In this document: in pieces, positions 35,858 through 44,327 of the stretch
How the letters are laid out: the number at the start of each line of letters is the position of its first letter
How positions within the stretch are numbered: position 1 is the stretch's first letter
NCBI GenBank assembly: GCA_021201665.1
Contig: JAJQEO010000046.1
Span: forward strand, 37,439 to 101,438
Direction of reading: 5' to 3'
DNA length: 64,000 bases
Source of the DNA: Lachnospiraceae bacterium
GTDB taxonomy: Bacteria > Bacillota > Clostridia > Lachnospirales > Lachnospiraceae
Made by a program: the position numbers and the translations under genes
The notes under the pieces: model-generated
What the model was told of the DNA's origin: nothing
What the model saw: the letters and a program-made list of their open reading frames with translations, nothing else
Databases searched by the model: none

Positions 35858-36064
35858 GGTCTGCTCCCTTCTTTTCTTTTATGCGCAGTCTGTTCCGGTT
35901 TGCGGAGCAAATCGAGAACTTTGGCCGCGCAAGGAGTTTTGGCAGCTTTGCTGCCCGCGGTCCTGGCACTGGCACACAGCAACCCGCCCGGCGGGCAGGA
36001 ACCTGATAAGCCGACTCCTTCTCATTTACAGTTCTGCATAAAGAACTCCTCAATATACGCTGGT

Positions 36065-37246
36065 TTACTTTCTCGAATTCTTCAGTATCAGATACAGGAA
36101 ATAAATTCCGCCCCACAGGGTAATAAACACACTGACCGGCACAGAATATACGAACACCCGCTCTACAACCAGCTGTCCAGCGACCAGCACCAGCATACCA
36201 AACAGGGTGGAGCCGATGATCAGCTCCGAATGGCGGTAAGTCTTCAAAAGCTGCCGCGCCAGGTTTGCGATAATCAATCCCAGGAAGGAAATCGGCCCAA
36301 CCATCGCCGTCGCCACTGCGATGTAAAGCGTCACGCACAGCAGCAGCCTGCGGATACAGCTGTCATAGTCCACGCCCAGGTTGATCGCCTGATTTTTCCC
36401 CAGCGTTATCACATCCAGCAGAGCCAGATCCTTTCGAAAGAGAAACGCCAGCGCCGCGAGTACAATCACGGAAAAGACAATGATCTCGGTATTGATATTG
36501 TTGAAGCTCGCGACCAGCGTCGCCAGCAGGGTATCATACTCATTCGGATCCATGACGCGTGTCAGCGTCGACTGGATGCTGGAGAAAAAGGAACTCAGCA
36601 CCGTGCCGACCAGCAGGACATAGAGGACATTATGTCCGGTCTTTTTAAACAGATAGCTGTAGATAATCGTCGCCGTGATCCCCATCAGCACCAGGTCAAT
36701 GCCAAACGCCAGATTCGATTTCGTCATGATAAAACTGGCCGTGCCAAAGACAAACACCACCGCCGTATGGATCAGCGTGTAAAGGGAATTCATGCCCAGA
36801 AGACAGGGCGTCACTATCGTGTTGTTGATAATTGACTGAAACACAATCGACGCGCTGCCGATCGCAAACGCAGTGATCAGCATCGCCGCCAGCTTCGGTG
36901 TGCGGATCTTCATGGAATAGCGAAACAGCTTCGGATTGGCAAACTTCACACCGATCGTCATGTAAAGGATCGCCGCAAAAATCACCAGCACGCCCAGGAT
37001 GGCCAGCTTCCGGATGTTCGCGCGCCGCGCCGCGGTTGTACGGGAACCCGCCCGAATGCCCCCCGCCATGCCCGTATTCTGTGCAGTACAGGACTGCAGC
37101 ATTTTCGCCAGTCCTTTATGAGGCATGCTTCCTTTCTGGCTGTCCTGTTCTGTATATGCTTCCGTTTCCTCCAGACTCTCCAAAACAGAGCCGGACGGCT
37201 GATAAGCCAGTTCTCCTTCGCCGGAAACTCTCGTCCTCGCGTTCAT
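36065..37246 (-). CDS. yclO: Iron-siderophore ABC permease, YclO type, with long N-terminal extension
   Basis: 393 residues. Residues 80-393 form a FecCD permease (AILGVLVIFAAILYMTIG, GNSLYTL-like GMNSLYTLIHTAVVFVFG, FLGLIIANLARQLLKTYRHS). The first 75 residues are hydrophilic (EGELAYQPSGSVLESLEETE and a basic patch) and absent from usual family members of about 315 residues. The start is firm: its ATG overlaps the previous stop as ATGA, with GGAGG nine bases before. Confidence 0.88.
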   Translation of the reverse strand: MNARTRVSGEGELAYQPSGSVLESLEETEAYTEQDSQKGSMPHKGLAKMLQSCTAQNTGMAGGIRAGSRTTAARRANIRKLAILGVLVIFAAILYMTIGVKFANPKLFRYSMKIRTPKLAAMLITAFAIGSASIVFQSIINNTIVTPCLLGMNSLYTLIHTAVVFVFGTASFIMTKSNLAFGIDLVLMGITATIIYSYLFKKTGHNVLYVLLVGTVLSSFFSSIQSTLTRVMDPNEYDTLLATLVASFNNINTEIIVFSVIVLAALAFLFRKDLALLDVITLGKNQAINLGVDYDSCIRRLLLCVTLYIAVATAMVGPISFLGLIIANLARQLLKTYRHSELIIGSTLFGMLVLVAGQLVVERVFVYSVPVSVFITLWGGIYFLYLILKNSRK

Positions 37247-38301
37247 TTTGCAGCGCCTCCTTCCTCTGCCATTTTCCGTATGCCAAACTGTTTTCTGAGA
37301 AGCTCCCCGACACTGACCGCTTTCCGCCCGTGCTTCAGGCGGTACATCAGAAGTCCGATAAACAGGATGCTGCCGAGAATGCCGATGATCAGCTCGATCG
37401 GGAGCTCATAGGGTGCAATCACCACCCGCCCGATCATATCGCATACCAGCACAAAGATTGCTCCGAACAGCGCGACATCCGGCAGAGTTCCCCGGATTTT
37501 ATCTCCCTTAAACATCGCAACCAGATTGGGCACAATCAGTCCGATGTAAGAGATGGAGCCCACGACTACCACCACGCTCGCCGTGATCAGCGCGGCAATG
37601 GTCAGGCCGCCAAACAGCACCAGATTGTAATGGACTCCCAGATTATTGGAAAAATCCTTCCCCATGCCGACAATGTTAAAATGATTGGCGAAGACAAAAG
37701 CCAGAACCAGCATCGGCACTACCAGATACACCAGTTCATACCGCCCGCGGATGACCATGGAAAAATGCCCGACCGTCCAGGTGGAAAGTGCCTGCGTCAT
37801 CTCGTACCGATAGGCAAAATAATTTGTGATCCCTGTGATCACGTTGCCAAACATAATGCCCACCAGAGGCACCATCACCACGTCCTTAAACTGAATGCGC
37901 TGGATAAACCAGACAAAGATCCAGGTACCCAGGATCGCGGTCGTAAAGGAAAACAACGCCCGGCTCCAGATCGTCGAATTCGGCATAAACAGCAGCGCCA
38001 GCAGAATCCCCATCTCCGCGGAGGAGATCGTCGCGCCGGTCGTAGGCGAGACAAACTTGTTCATACAAAGCTGCTGCATAATCAGCCCCGCCACACTCAT
38101 GCCCATGCCCGTGCACAGAATTGCCAGCAGTCTCGGCAGTCTCGAGGCCATAAAAATCAGCCACTGCTCAGAATCCCCCGCAGCCAGACCCGCGAGATTC
38201 ACATCAATCACTCCGACAAAAAGGGAAAGAAATGAGAGCAAAGCCAGTGCCGCAGCAAGAATGATCGTACTCAAATGTGCTTTCAGAAATCCTTTTTTCA
38301 T
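37243..38301 (-). CDS. yclN: Iron-siderophore ABC permease, YclN type
   Basis: 352 residues, FecCD family: LSLFVGVIDVNLAGL, SRLPRLLAILCTGMGMSVAG, FVSPTTGATISSAEMGILLA (the G-x-T-x-G motif region) and SISYIGLIVPNLVAMFKGDK. ATG 38299-38301 with GGAGG six bases upstream is chosen over the open frame to 38343. First gene of the importer operon, overlapping the next by 4 bp. Confidence 0.92.
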   Translation of the reverse strand: MKKGFLKAHLSTIILAAALALLSFLSLFVGVIDVNLAGLAAGDSEQWLIFMASRLPRLLAILCTGMGMSVAGLIMQQLCMNKFVSPTTGATISSAEMGILLALLFMPNSTIWSRALFSFTTAILGTWIFVWFIQRIQFKDVVMVPLVGIMFGNVITGITNYFAYRYEMTQALSTWTVGHFSMVIRGRYELVYLVVPMLVLAFVFANHFNIVGMGKDFSNNLGVHYNLVLFGGLTIAALITASVVVVVGSISYIGLIVPNLVAMFKGDKIRGTLPDVALFGAIFVLVCDMIGRVVIAPYELPIELIIGILGSILFIGLLMYRLKHGRKAVSVGELLRKQFGIRKMAEEGGAAK

Positions 38302-38456
38302 GTAAACCTCCGTAAAAACAGCAGGCAGCTCCCGGCAGACCAATTTTCGTTTTCGCAGTCTGCTTTTTTTATGCGCAGTGCTGCGAGAGGAATTATTCCG
38401 AGATACACTCTGGAGCTTTCAGGCAAAAAAAATGTCCACTATAGAGTATAGTGGAC
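38302..38456 (-). terminator. Leader with intrinsic terminator before the siderophore operon
   Basis: On the minus strand arms GTCCACTATA / TATAGTGGAC (38456-38434, 3-nt loop) are followed by A and eight T. It lies downstream of the promoter at 38512-38540 and before the first gene, so most transcripts would end unless anti-termination occurs. Another hairpin (gcagac/gtctgc) stands at 38314-38345. Confidence 0.6.
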
Positions 38457-38483
38457 TGCTATCCGGTGAGTTTTTTGAAATTT

Positions 38484-38540
38484 TTATTAGGCTAATCTAA
38501 CTTTCGTTAGGATAATAGCACGAGTATGCAAATATTGCAA
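38484..38540 (-). promoter_or_regulatory. Sigma-A promoter with DtxR/IdeR-like iron box
   Basis: Minus strand: TTGCAA (38540-38535), 17 bp, TATTAT (38517-38512). Immediately downstream, over the start site, stands CTAACGAAAGTTAG followed by TTAGATTAGCCTAATAA (38500-38484), close to the DtxR consensus TTAGGTTAGCCTAACCTAA. A DtxR-type repressor with Fe(II) would block transcription of the siderophore importer. Confidence 0.7.
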
Positions 38541-38646
38541 GCCTTTTTTCATCTTTTTTTCATCTTCTCTTCATCCATCGCAGGGCAGTGCCAGATACGA
38601 CCTGTAACAGCATTCCCACTCATCCGTACTTTCAAACAGACTGACC

Positions 38647-38844
38647 ACATTAAATGGCTGCCGCATCAACACCGATATGCAGGTCATCCGTGAGGACGGC
38701 ACCGCCATCGACGGCCTGTACGCGACCGGCGACTGCTCCGGCGGATTCTTCTCCCAGACCTACCCGAACCTCTTCACCGGTCTTGCCTGCGGACGCACCA
38801 TGACCTTCGGGCGCAGGGCCGCAAAAATCGTGGCGGCATTATAA
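38647..38844 (+). pseudogene. FAD-dependent oxidoreductase (fumarate reductase/ketosteroid dehydrogenase type), C-terminal fragment
   Basis: 65 codons without a start: GCRINTDMQVIREDGTAIDG, LYATGDCSGGFFSQTYPNLF and TGLACGRTMTFGRRAAKIVA, ending TAA 38842-38844. 'GLYATGDCSGG...G.A.GR...FGR.AA' is the FAD-binding C-terminus of flavocytochrome-c-like FAD proteins. Upstream sequence is unrelated. Confidence 0.7.
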
Positions 38845-38865
38845 GAAATTGTGAGACACAAAATA

Positions 38866-38912
38866 CAGCCCGCTGCCGCCGAAAGCTCAAGATTTCCGGC
38901 AGCTGCGGGCTG
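38866..38912 (-). terminator. Terminator of the cobalamin-riboswitch operon
   Basis: CAGCCCGC-GCTGCCGG stem (16 or so pairs with one bulge) followed on the minus strand by TATTTTG; located 53 bp past the stop of the last operon gene. Confidence 0.75.
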
Positions 38913-38965
38913 TGTACAGGACACTTATGTTATTGTATTGTCCATATTTTTCGAACCTTAACGTG

Positions 38966-40192
38966 TCATTTCTCCGCAAATTCCTGAAACGCCGCGTAGT
39001 CCGCGTCTTCGTTATAAAGCTTCAGCACCTGCATCATGTCGGTCGCGCTGTAGGTGTTCTCGTATGTACTGATCGACTGCGCGTACAATTCATTGAATTC
39101 ATCGGTGTCTGCCGCGTACCAGTAAGTCTGGTACAGGCGGAACGCACCTCCGTCTTCATCGCGAAAATCGTCCGCATACCCCGCGTAAGCATTGCACATC
39201 GCAACAAACGACGGGCCGACGATCGCGCCGTATTTCCCGATCAGGCTGTTCAGCTTCGAATCGCCGTTTGCGTCTGTCTCGTTGAAAAAGGCGTAGTTCT
39301 GATCTGTAAAACAGTCGACCATACCAACCTTGATGTCGTATCCATACTCTGCCTCCGCGCTGCAGATGTCGGTGATCGCGTTGGCAATGGTCATCGCTGA
39401 AATTACCATAGTATATTCACCGCCGGCCACGGCCTCTCCGACCTCACTGCCGTCTGCCAGATAGCCGGGGAAAATGGTAATGCGGACATTCGTGCCTGTC
39501 TCAATCTCTGTCGTCTCCGTGATTGCGGCAAGCTCTTCCACGGACTGGTCGTATGCCAGGCCGTAAAGCTCCTGCAGCTTTGTCAGGATACCGATGGTTC
39601 TTAAGCGGTGCATTTCATTGCCGATGCCGCTGCCTCCGGTTACGACCAGGTAGCTCGCGCTGCCGCTCTCATCGAGCGCCGCGAGGTTCTTGGCAAGCGT
39701 CTCTCCCGCCGTCTGCTCATCCTCCGTCGTCGGGCCGATCGTCCCGAGAAAGTACGGGTTATCCTTTACTCTCTCATACACTTCGTCGGAAATCGTACCA
39801 GAGCCGAGTACGTAATACATCCCATACTCCTCGCACACCGGAAGAACATCTTCAATATAGGTCGAAAGGAATGAGATGATGCCCTTTACGCCCGCCTCAT
39901 GCAGCTCTTCCACGAACTCGATCTCATCCTCGGCTGTGTCTATCCGCTCCGCATTGTAATAAAAGGTCGTGTTGAACGCGGAGCCAAGATAGTTTTCAAA
40001 ATAATCCCGAAACGCAATCGCTTCCCAGTCCTCCGGATCGTAGACGGATACGCCGATGGTATAGCCGGCGGCCAGCTCTTCCTGGGCGGACAGGGTCTCC
40101 TCCGTAGATTCACCGGCCTGAGCGGACATTCCGGCAAACATACCGATACATAACAGCAATCCAGGTATAATTATCGCAGCTGATCTTTTCAT
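38966..40192 (-). CDS. Type 1 periplasmic-binding-fold protein at the end of the Dpp-like operon
   Basis: 408 residues. Signal peptide IIPGLLLCIGMFAGMSAQA with no lipobox. The mature part reads TIGVSVYDPEDWEAIAFRDY, GVKGIISFLSTYIEDVLPVC and YLVVTGGSGIGNEMHRL, a sugar/amino-acid type 1 binding fold, not the Dpp class. No permease for this class is encoded here. It starts 13 bp after the DppF-like gene, in the same transcript behind the cobalamin riboswitch. It may be a second ligand-capture protein or a receptor. Confidence 0.7.
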   Translation of the reverse strand: MKRSAAIIIPGLLLCIGMFAGMSAQAGESTEETLSAQEELAAGYTIGVSVYDPEDWEAIAFRDYFENYLGSAFNTTFYYNAERIDTAEDEIEFVEELHEAGVKGIISFLSTYIEDVLPVCEEYGMYYVLGSGTISDEVYERVKDNPYFLGTIGPTTEDEQTAGETLAKNLAALDESGSASYLVVTGGSGIGNEMHRLRTIGILTKLQELYGLAYDQSVEELAAITETTEIETGTNVRITIFPGYLADGSEVGEAVAGGEYTMVISAMTIANAITDICSAEAEYGYDIKVGMVDCFTDQNYAFFNETDANGDSKLNSLIGKYGAIVGPSFVAMCNAYAGYADDFRDEDGGAFRLYQTYWYAADTDEFNELYAQSISTYENTYSATDMMQVLKLYNEDADYAAFQEFAEK

Positions 40193-40205
40193 GTTAGATC
40201 CTTTC

Positions 40206-41354
40206 TCAAAACAGATGGCACGCCACCTCGTGATATTTTCCGATCGTCTTCAGCGTCGGCTTTTCCTTTTTGCAGATGTCCATGCACCGGTCACAGCGGT
40301 TCTGGAACGGGCATCCGGGCGGCGCATCTACAGGACTCGGAGCCTCGCTCTCGATGCTCTCAATTTTTTTTGTAAAATCCATCTTTGTGGAAAAGATCGC
40401 GCCGAGCATGGCCTGCGTGTACGGATGCTGCGCGTTCGTCGCCACTTCACTTCCTGGAAGCACCTCCACAATGTTTCCGAGATACATGACAGCCAGCTGA
40501 TGCGCGAAGGACTGCACCAGCGCCATATCGTGGCAGATAAACACAAACGAAATTCCTTTTTCCTTCTGAAGCTTTACAAGAAGCTCAATGATACGATCCT
40601 GCACGGAGACGTCAAGTGCTGAGGTCGCCTCGTCGCAGACAATGATCTCCGGCTCCAGGGCCAGTGCCCGCGCGATGCCGACTCTCTGCCGCTGCCCGCC
40701 GCTCATGTTGTGCGGATAGCGATAGACGAAATCCTCCGGCAGCTCTACCATGCGGAGCAGCTCCTTCGCCTTCGCTTCTCGCTCCGGGCGCCTGATCAGC
40801 TTAAAATTCATCAGCGGCTCGGTGACAATATCGATAATCCTCATCTTCGGACTGAATGCGGCAGCCGGGTCCTGAAACACCATCTGGAGCTTTTTCCGGC
40901 TCTGCCGGAGTTCTTCGCCTTTCAGCTTTGTGATGTCTTTTCCGTCAAAGAGAATCTGCCCTTCTGTAGGTTGAAGCATCTGGACGATCATTTTTACAAA
41001 CGTCGATTTGCCGCAGCCGCTCTCCCCGACGATGCCGAGCGTCCGCCCGCGGTACACGGTCAGATTGATATCATTGCATGCCTTGAGAATCCGTCCGCCG
41101 GACGCGGGGAACTGTTTTGTGACATGCCATGCGCTTAAAATCGCCTCGTGCCCGGTCTCTTCCCGGCTGTCTGTCTCCTCCCCGTATTCTGATATCCCGG
41201 CACTTTCCCCGTCAGGCTCTGATATTCCGCCCATTCTTGTGTCGTCCTTCGACAAATCTTTTAATCCGGTTCCTCTGCCTGATTCTATATCCGCTCTCAC
41301 ATTGTCCGCCGGTGTCTGCTCTGCAGCCGTTTTTTCATTTTTCTCAGGAGACAT
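40206..41354 (-). CDS. Peptide/nickel-type ABC transporter ATPase, DppF-like, with acidic N-terminal extension
   Basis: 382 residues. The ABC domain begins near residue 72: Walker A GESGCGKST, Q loop MVFQDPAAAF, signature MSGGQRQR, Walker B IIVCDEATSALD, switch His in ICHDMALV. The C-terminal oligo_HPY region keeps four Cys (GCPFQNRCDRCMDICKK). The first 70 residues are hydrophilic and acidic (SEPDGESAGISEYGEETD) and are not part of the family. The start is supported by GGAGG inside the upstream gene, nine bases before ATG 41354. Confidence 0.87.
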   Translation of the reverse strand: MSPEKNEKTAAEQTPADNVRADIESGRGTGLKDLSKDDTRMGGISEPDGESAGISEYGEETDSREETGHEAILSAWHVTKQFPASGGRILKACNDINLTVYRGRTLGIVGESGCGKSTFVKMIVQMLQPTEGQILFDGKDITKLKGEELRQSRKKLQMVFQDPAAAFSPKMRIIDIVTEPLMNFKLIRRPEREAKAKELLRMVELPEDFVYRYPHNMSGGQRQRVGIARALALEPEIIVCDEATSALDVSVQDRIIELLVKLQKEKGISFVFICHDMALVQSFAHQLAVMYLGNIVEVLPGSEVATNAQHPYTQAMLGAIFSTKMDFTKKIESIESEAPSPVDAPPGCPFQNRCDRCMDICKKEKPTLKTIGKYHEVACHLF

Positions 41355-42141
41355 AGCGCTTTCCCTCCATTTCCGGCACAGCGGCCAGCAGATTCTTTGT
41401 GTAATCGTTCGTCGGATGCTTCATCACTTCGTCTCTCGTCCCCCGGTCTACGACCTGTCCATACTGCATGACCACCAGCTGGTCGGCCATGTAGGCCGCT
41501 ACACCGATGTTGTGCGTGACGATGATGACCGAGGTGCCAAACTGATCACGAAGCTCCATGATCTGACGCACAATCTGTGCCTGCGTCGTCACGTCAAGCG
41601 CACTTGTCGGCTCGTCCGCCAGAAGCAGCTTCGGGGAAAAGGTCATCGCCATGGCGATACCGACCCTCTGCCGCATCCCGCCCGAGAGCTGGAACGGATA
41701 GCTGTTCATGATGTTCCGGCCATCCGGCAGACGCATCCGCTCCAGCATTTCCACGCCTTTATCGAAAGCGTCCTTTTTTGATATCTTCTCGTGAGTGCGT
41801 ATGTATTCCACATACTGCGCCCCGATCTTGCGGATCGGATTAATCATGGCTCCAGAGTCCTGAAAGATCATGGAGATCTTTGACCCCCTTAAGTCGCGCC
41901 ACTCATTTTTAGAAAGCTTTAAAAGTGAGCGTTCTTCAAACAGGATATCTCCCCCGGTCACCTGTCCGCCGCCGGGGAGCAGCCCCAGCACTGCGCGGAT
42001 GACGGTCGTCTTGCCGCTTCCGCTTTCTCCGACGACACTGACCACCTCGCCCTCTTTCATGTCGAGATGAAAATGCTCGATCGTCGGCCTGGGATTTTTC
42101 CCATATTTGACTGAAATATCCTGAATATTCAGTAAATCCAT
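41344..42141 (-). CDS. Peptide/nickel-type ABC transporter ATPase, DppD-like, short form
   Basis: 265 residues: Walker A GESGSGKTT, Q loop MIFQDSGAMI, signature LSGGMRQR, Walker B LLLADEPTSALD, switch His in VTHNIGVAAYM. It lacks the oligo_HPY tail (about 60 residues) present in DppD/OppD. Short ATPases of this kind are seen in nickel-type (NikD) systems. It overlaps the next gene by 11 bp. Confidence 0.88.
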   Translation of the reverse strand: MDLLNIQDISVKYGKNPRPTIEHFHLDMKEGEVVSVVGESGSGKTTVIRAVLGLLPGGGQVTGGDILFEERSLLKLSKNEWRDLRGSKISMIFQDSGAMINPIRKIGAQYVEYIRTHEKISKKDAFDKGVEMLERMRLPDGRNIMNSYPFQLSGGMRQRVGIAMAMTFSPKLLLADEPTSALDVTTQAQIVRQIMELRDQFGTSVIIVTHNIGVAAYMADQLVVMQYGQVVDRGTRDEVMKHPTNDYTKNLLAAVPEMEGKRYVS

Positions 42142-42475
42142 ATCCGCTCCTCCTGATTTATGTCCTCAATCTGCGTAAGCAGGTTGAAGACGCAGACCGC
42201 GCCATCGTGCAAAGCACGATTATAATGCGCGGTTCTCCTTAGTATTTCTCGATTTGCGTCAGAAAATCGAAAATACAGACCGCGTCCTGTCAGGCACATT
42301 TTCTACATATTCCCGGTTTGCGCCAGAAAACCGGCAGCGCAGACCTGGCGTACAATGAGTTTTTTCTTTAATATGTCCTGATTTGCAAAGCTAGTCAGCG
42401 GCAGACAATTCTAAGTGCTGCCGTCGTTTTGCTTATTTCAAAAAGCAGACGTTCCGGGCAGCAGCGCCGCAATTC
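42142..42475. repeat. Three co-varying 22-bp hairpins in the gap before the DppD-like gene
   Basis: Hairpins at 42166-42187 (TCAA...TTGA outer arms), 42249-42270 (TCGATTT...AAATCGA) and 42313-42334 (CCGGTTT...AAACCGG) share a GCGYCAG-like loop and a downstream gcagacc motif. The arm bases change together and keep pairing. A further ATCGTGC-AAA-GCACGAT hairpin lies at about 42203-42219. A fourth relative stands at 50340-50358. No gene is visible in this 334-bp gap. Confidence 0.65.
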
Positions 42476-44104
42476 TCATTCTGCCGGCTTGATATCCGTG
42501 CTCAGCCAGTAATAGTCAAACGTCGCAATCTCCGCGCCAGTCACTTTGGATGAATTGCTGATCATCGTCGAGTTGTAATAGCCGTGCAGAATGACCGCGC
42601 AGTCATTGACCAGCACCTGCTCCATCTCCACAACCAGAGCGTTTCTTTCATCGGTATCCGTCGAAGCGATAAACTGCTCATACAGCGCATCAAACTCATC
42701 ACTGTCATAGTTGCAATAGTTGGTGCCATCCTGATTGTCCTCACCGTAGAAGTTGGAACCGTCCGTGCCGCCATACCAGTTCAAAAGAAAAGCGGTTGGG
42801 TCGCCCGTGCCTACGGTCGTCCAGTTCGAATCGCAAAGGTCATACTCTCCTGCCTGCATCAGCATCCATTCTGTGTCACTGTCCGTGCTGTTTACACTCA
42901 CGCCGATTCCGATCGCGGAAAGAGACACCTGAATTGCCTGCGCAAAATCAGACAGGCAGCGGTTGTTGTAGGTAATATAGGTAAGATTGATGTTTTCGCC
43001 GTCCAGCTCACGGATGCCGTCTCCGTCCGTGTCCACGATGCCGGCCTCATCCAGAAGCTCGGTCGCCGCATCCACATCATATGCGTACGGATTATCCAGG
43101 TTCTCATCCTCATAGATCAAAGAGGACGGCAGAATGCCGACACCGGCCGTATACATTCCGCCCACGGTAATGCTGCACATCGTCTCGCTGTCGATTGCCA
43201 TGCGAACCGCCTGACGGAGGGAATCATTTCCAAGAACGCCGTCCATGTTGATGTAAGCAAAGCCGCTTCTCAGACTGGAAGATTTCGATACATAGTAAGC
43301 ATCCGAAGCTTCCAGAGTCGCCAGATCGCTGGACGTCGTCACATTCTCCGTCAGATCAATGATGCCGCTCATCAGAGACATCGCCTTGGTCGTATCGTCC
43401 TCAATGAATGTGACATTGACCGTGCCGTAGGGCACCTCACCGTTCCAGTAGTTCTCATTTGCCACCATCGAACCGCTCTTGGTCGTCGCGTCAAAAGAAG
43501 AAAGCACGTACGGACCGGTCGCGATCACGCTGGTCGCGTAGCCGCCCTCATGCTCCGCATCAGTAGTATCGCCGTATACGTCAATGATCGAATAGAATGG
43601 GAAACACAGGGTCGCGGTCAGATCCGCCACTGCCGTATTCAGCACGATCGTCACGGTGTTTGCATCCGTGTCGGCCTCTATACTCGCCATATCAATGTAG
43701 CCTGCCGGAGTCGAGCTGTACTCATCACTGTTCGCGCACACATAAAACAGACGATTCAGAGAATCCGCCACTGCCTGCGCGTCGCAGGCATCGCCATTTG
43801 AAAACAGCACACCGTCACGGATATGGAACGTCCAGGTGATCTTGTCATCGGACACCTCATAGGTATCGCAGAGCAGCGGCTCCACGCTCATGTCATCATT
43901 GAATTTGAACAGGCACTCTGTAATGCCCCAGCGGACGCCCTGCCATGCAGCATTCTGATACGCAGCCGGGTCAAACGAGGTCGAATACACATAACATCCA
44001 AAATTCAGCACGTCATCTGACGCCGCCTGTGAGACGGCCGGGGAGGCGCTTACCACCATTGCGGCCGCCAGCGTGGCAGCCAATGCTTTTTTCATGTTTT
44101 TCAT
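42476..44104 (-). CDS. Peptide/nickel-type extracellular binding protein (family 5)
   Basis: 542 residues. Signal peptide MKNMKKALAATLAAAMVVSA, cleaved after SQAA, no lipobox. Family 5 landmarks: VLNFGCYVYSTSFDPAAYQN, WTFHIRDGVLFSNGDACDAQ and FAYINMDGVLGNDSLRQAVR. Family 5 proteins bind peptides, nickel chelates, heme or other ligands; the cobalamin riboswitch upstream points to a corrinoid- or cobalt-related ligand. It is the third gene of the operon. Confidence 0.88.
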   Translation of the reverse strand: MKNMKKALAATLAAAMVVSASPAVSQAASDDVLNFGCYVYSTSFDPAAYQNAAWQGVRWGITECLFKFNDDMSVEPLLCDTYEVSDDKITWTFHIRDGVLFSNGDACDAQAVADSLNRLFYVCANSDEYSSTPAGYIDMASIEADTDANTVTIVLNTAVADLTATLCFPFYSIIDVYGDTTDAEHEGGYATSVIATGPYVLSSFDATTKSGSMVANENYWNGEVPYGTVNVTFIEDDTTKAMSLMSGIIDLTENVTTSSDLATLEASDAYYVSKSSSLRSGFAYINMDGVLGNDSLRQAVRMAIDSETMCSITVGGMYTAGVGILPSSLIYEDENLDNPYAYDVDAATELLDEAGIVDTDGDGIRELDGENINLTYITYNNRCLSDFAQAIQVSLSAIGIGVSVNSTDSDTEWMLMQAGEYDLCDSNWTTVGTGDPTAFLLNWYGGTDGSNFYGEDNQDGTNYCNYDSDEFDALYEQFIASTDTDERNALVVEMEQVLVNDCAVILHGYYNSTMISNSSKVTGAEIATFDYYWLSTDIKPAE

Positions 44105-44132
44105 TTAAAATTTCCTCCATAAAAAATATAAT

Positions 44133-44327
44133 TTCCTTATGCGGTCGTGCGCATTTTATTCATAAGCGATTTCATCGCTTATGCCGCGCCGGCCGCGATC
44201 GCGAAGCGATAACTTCCTTATGCGGCCGTGCGCAAATTATTCATAAGCGATTTCATCGCTTATGCTGCGCCGGCCGCGATCGCGAAGCGATAACTTCCTT
44301 ATGCGGCCGTGCGCATAAAAAAGAATT
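44133..44327. repeat. 81-bp direct repeats between the DppC-like and binding-protein genes
   Basis: Units at 44133-44213 and 44214-44294 plus a third partial one at 44295-44327. Each contains ttccttatgcggccgtgcgc, the hairpin CATAAGCGAT-ttc-ATCGCTTATG and ggccgcgatcgcgaagcgat. The first half also occurs near 24281-24300 next to the rbs terminator, and 'ggccctgcgca' ends appear near 46405 and 60350. Confidence 0.8.

Noticed and set aside
35540..38235. Two long plus-strand frames (431 and 445 codons) across the siderophore importer
   Set aside because: Antisense to three well-recognised transporter genes; no ribosome sites, His/Arg/Gln-rich shadow composition.
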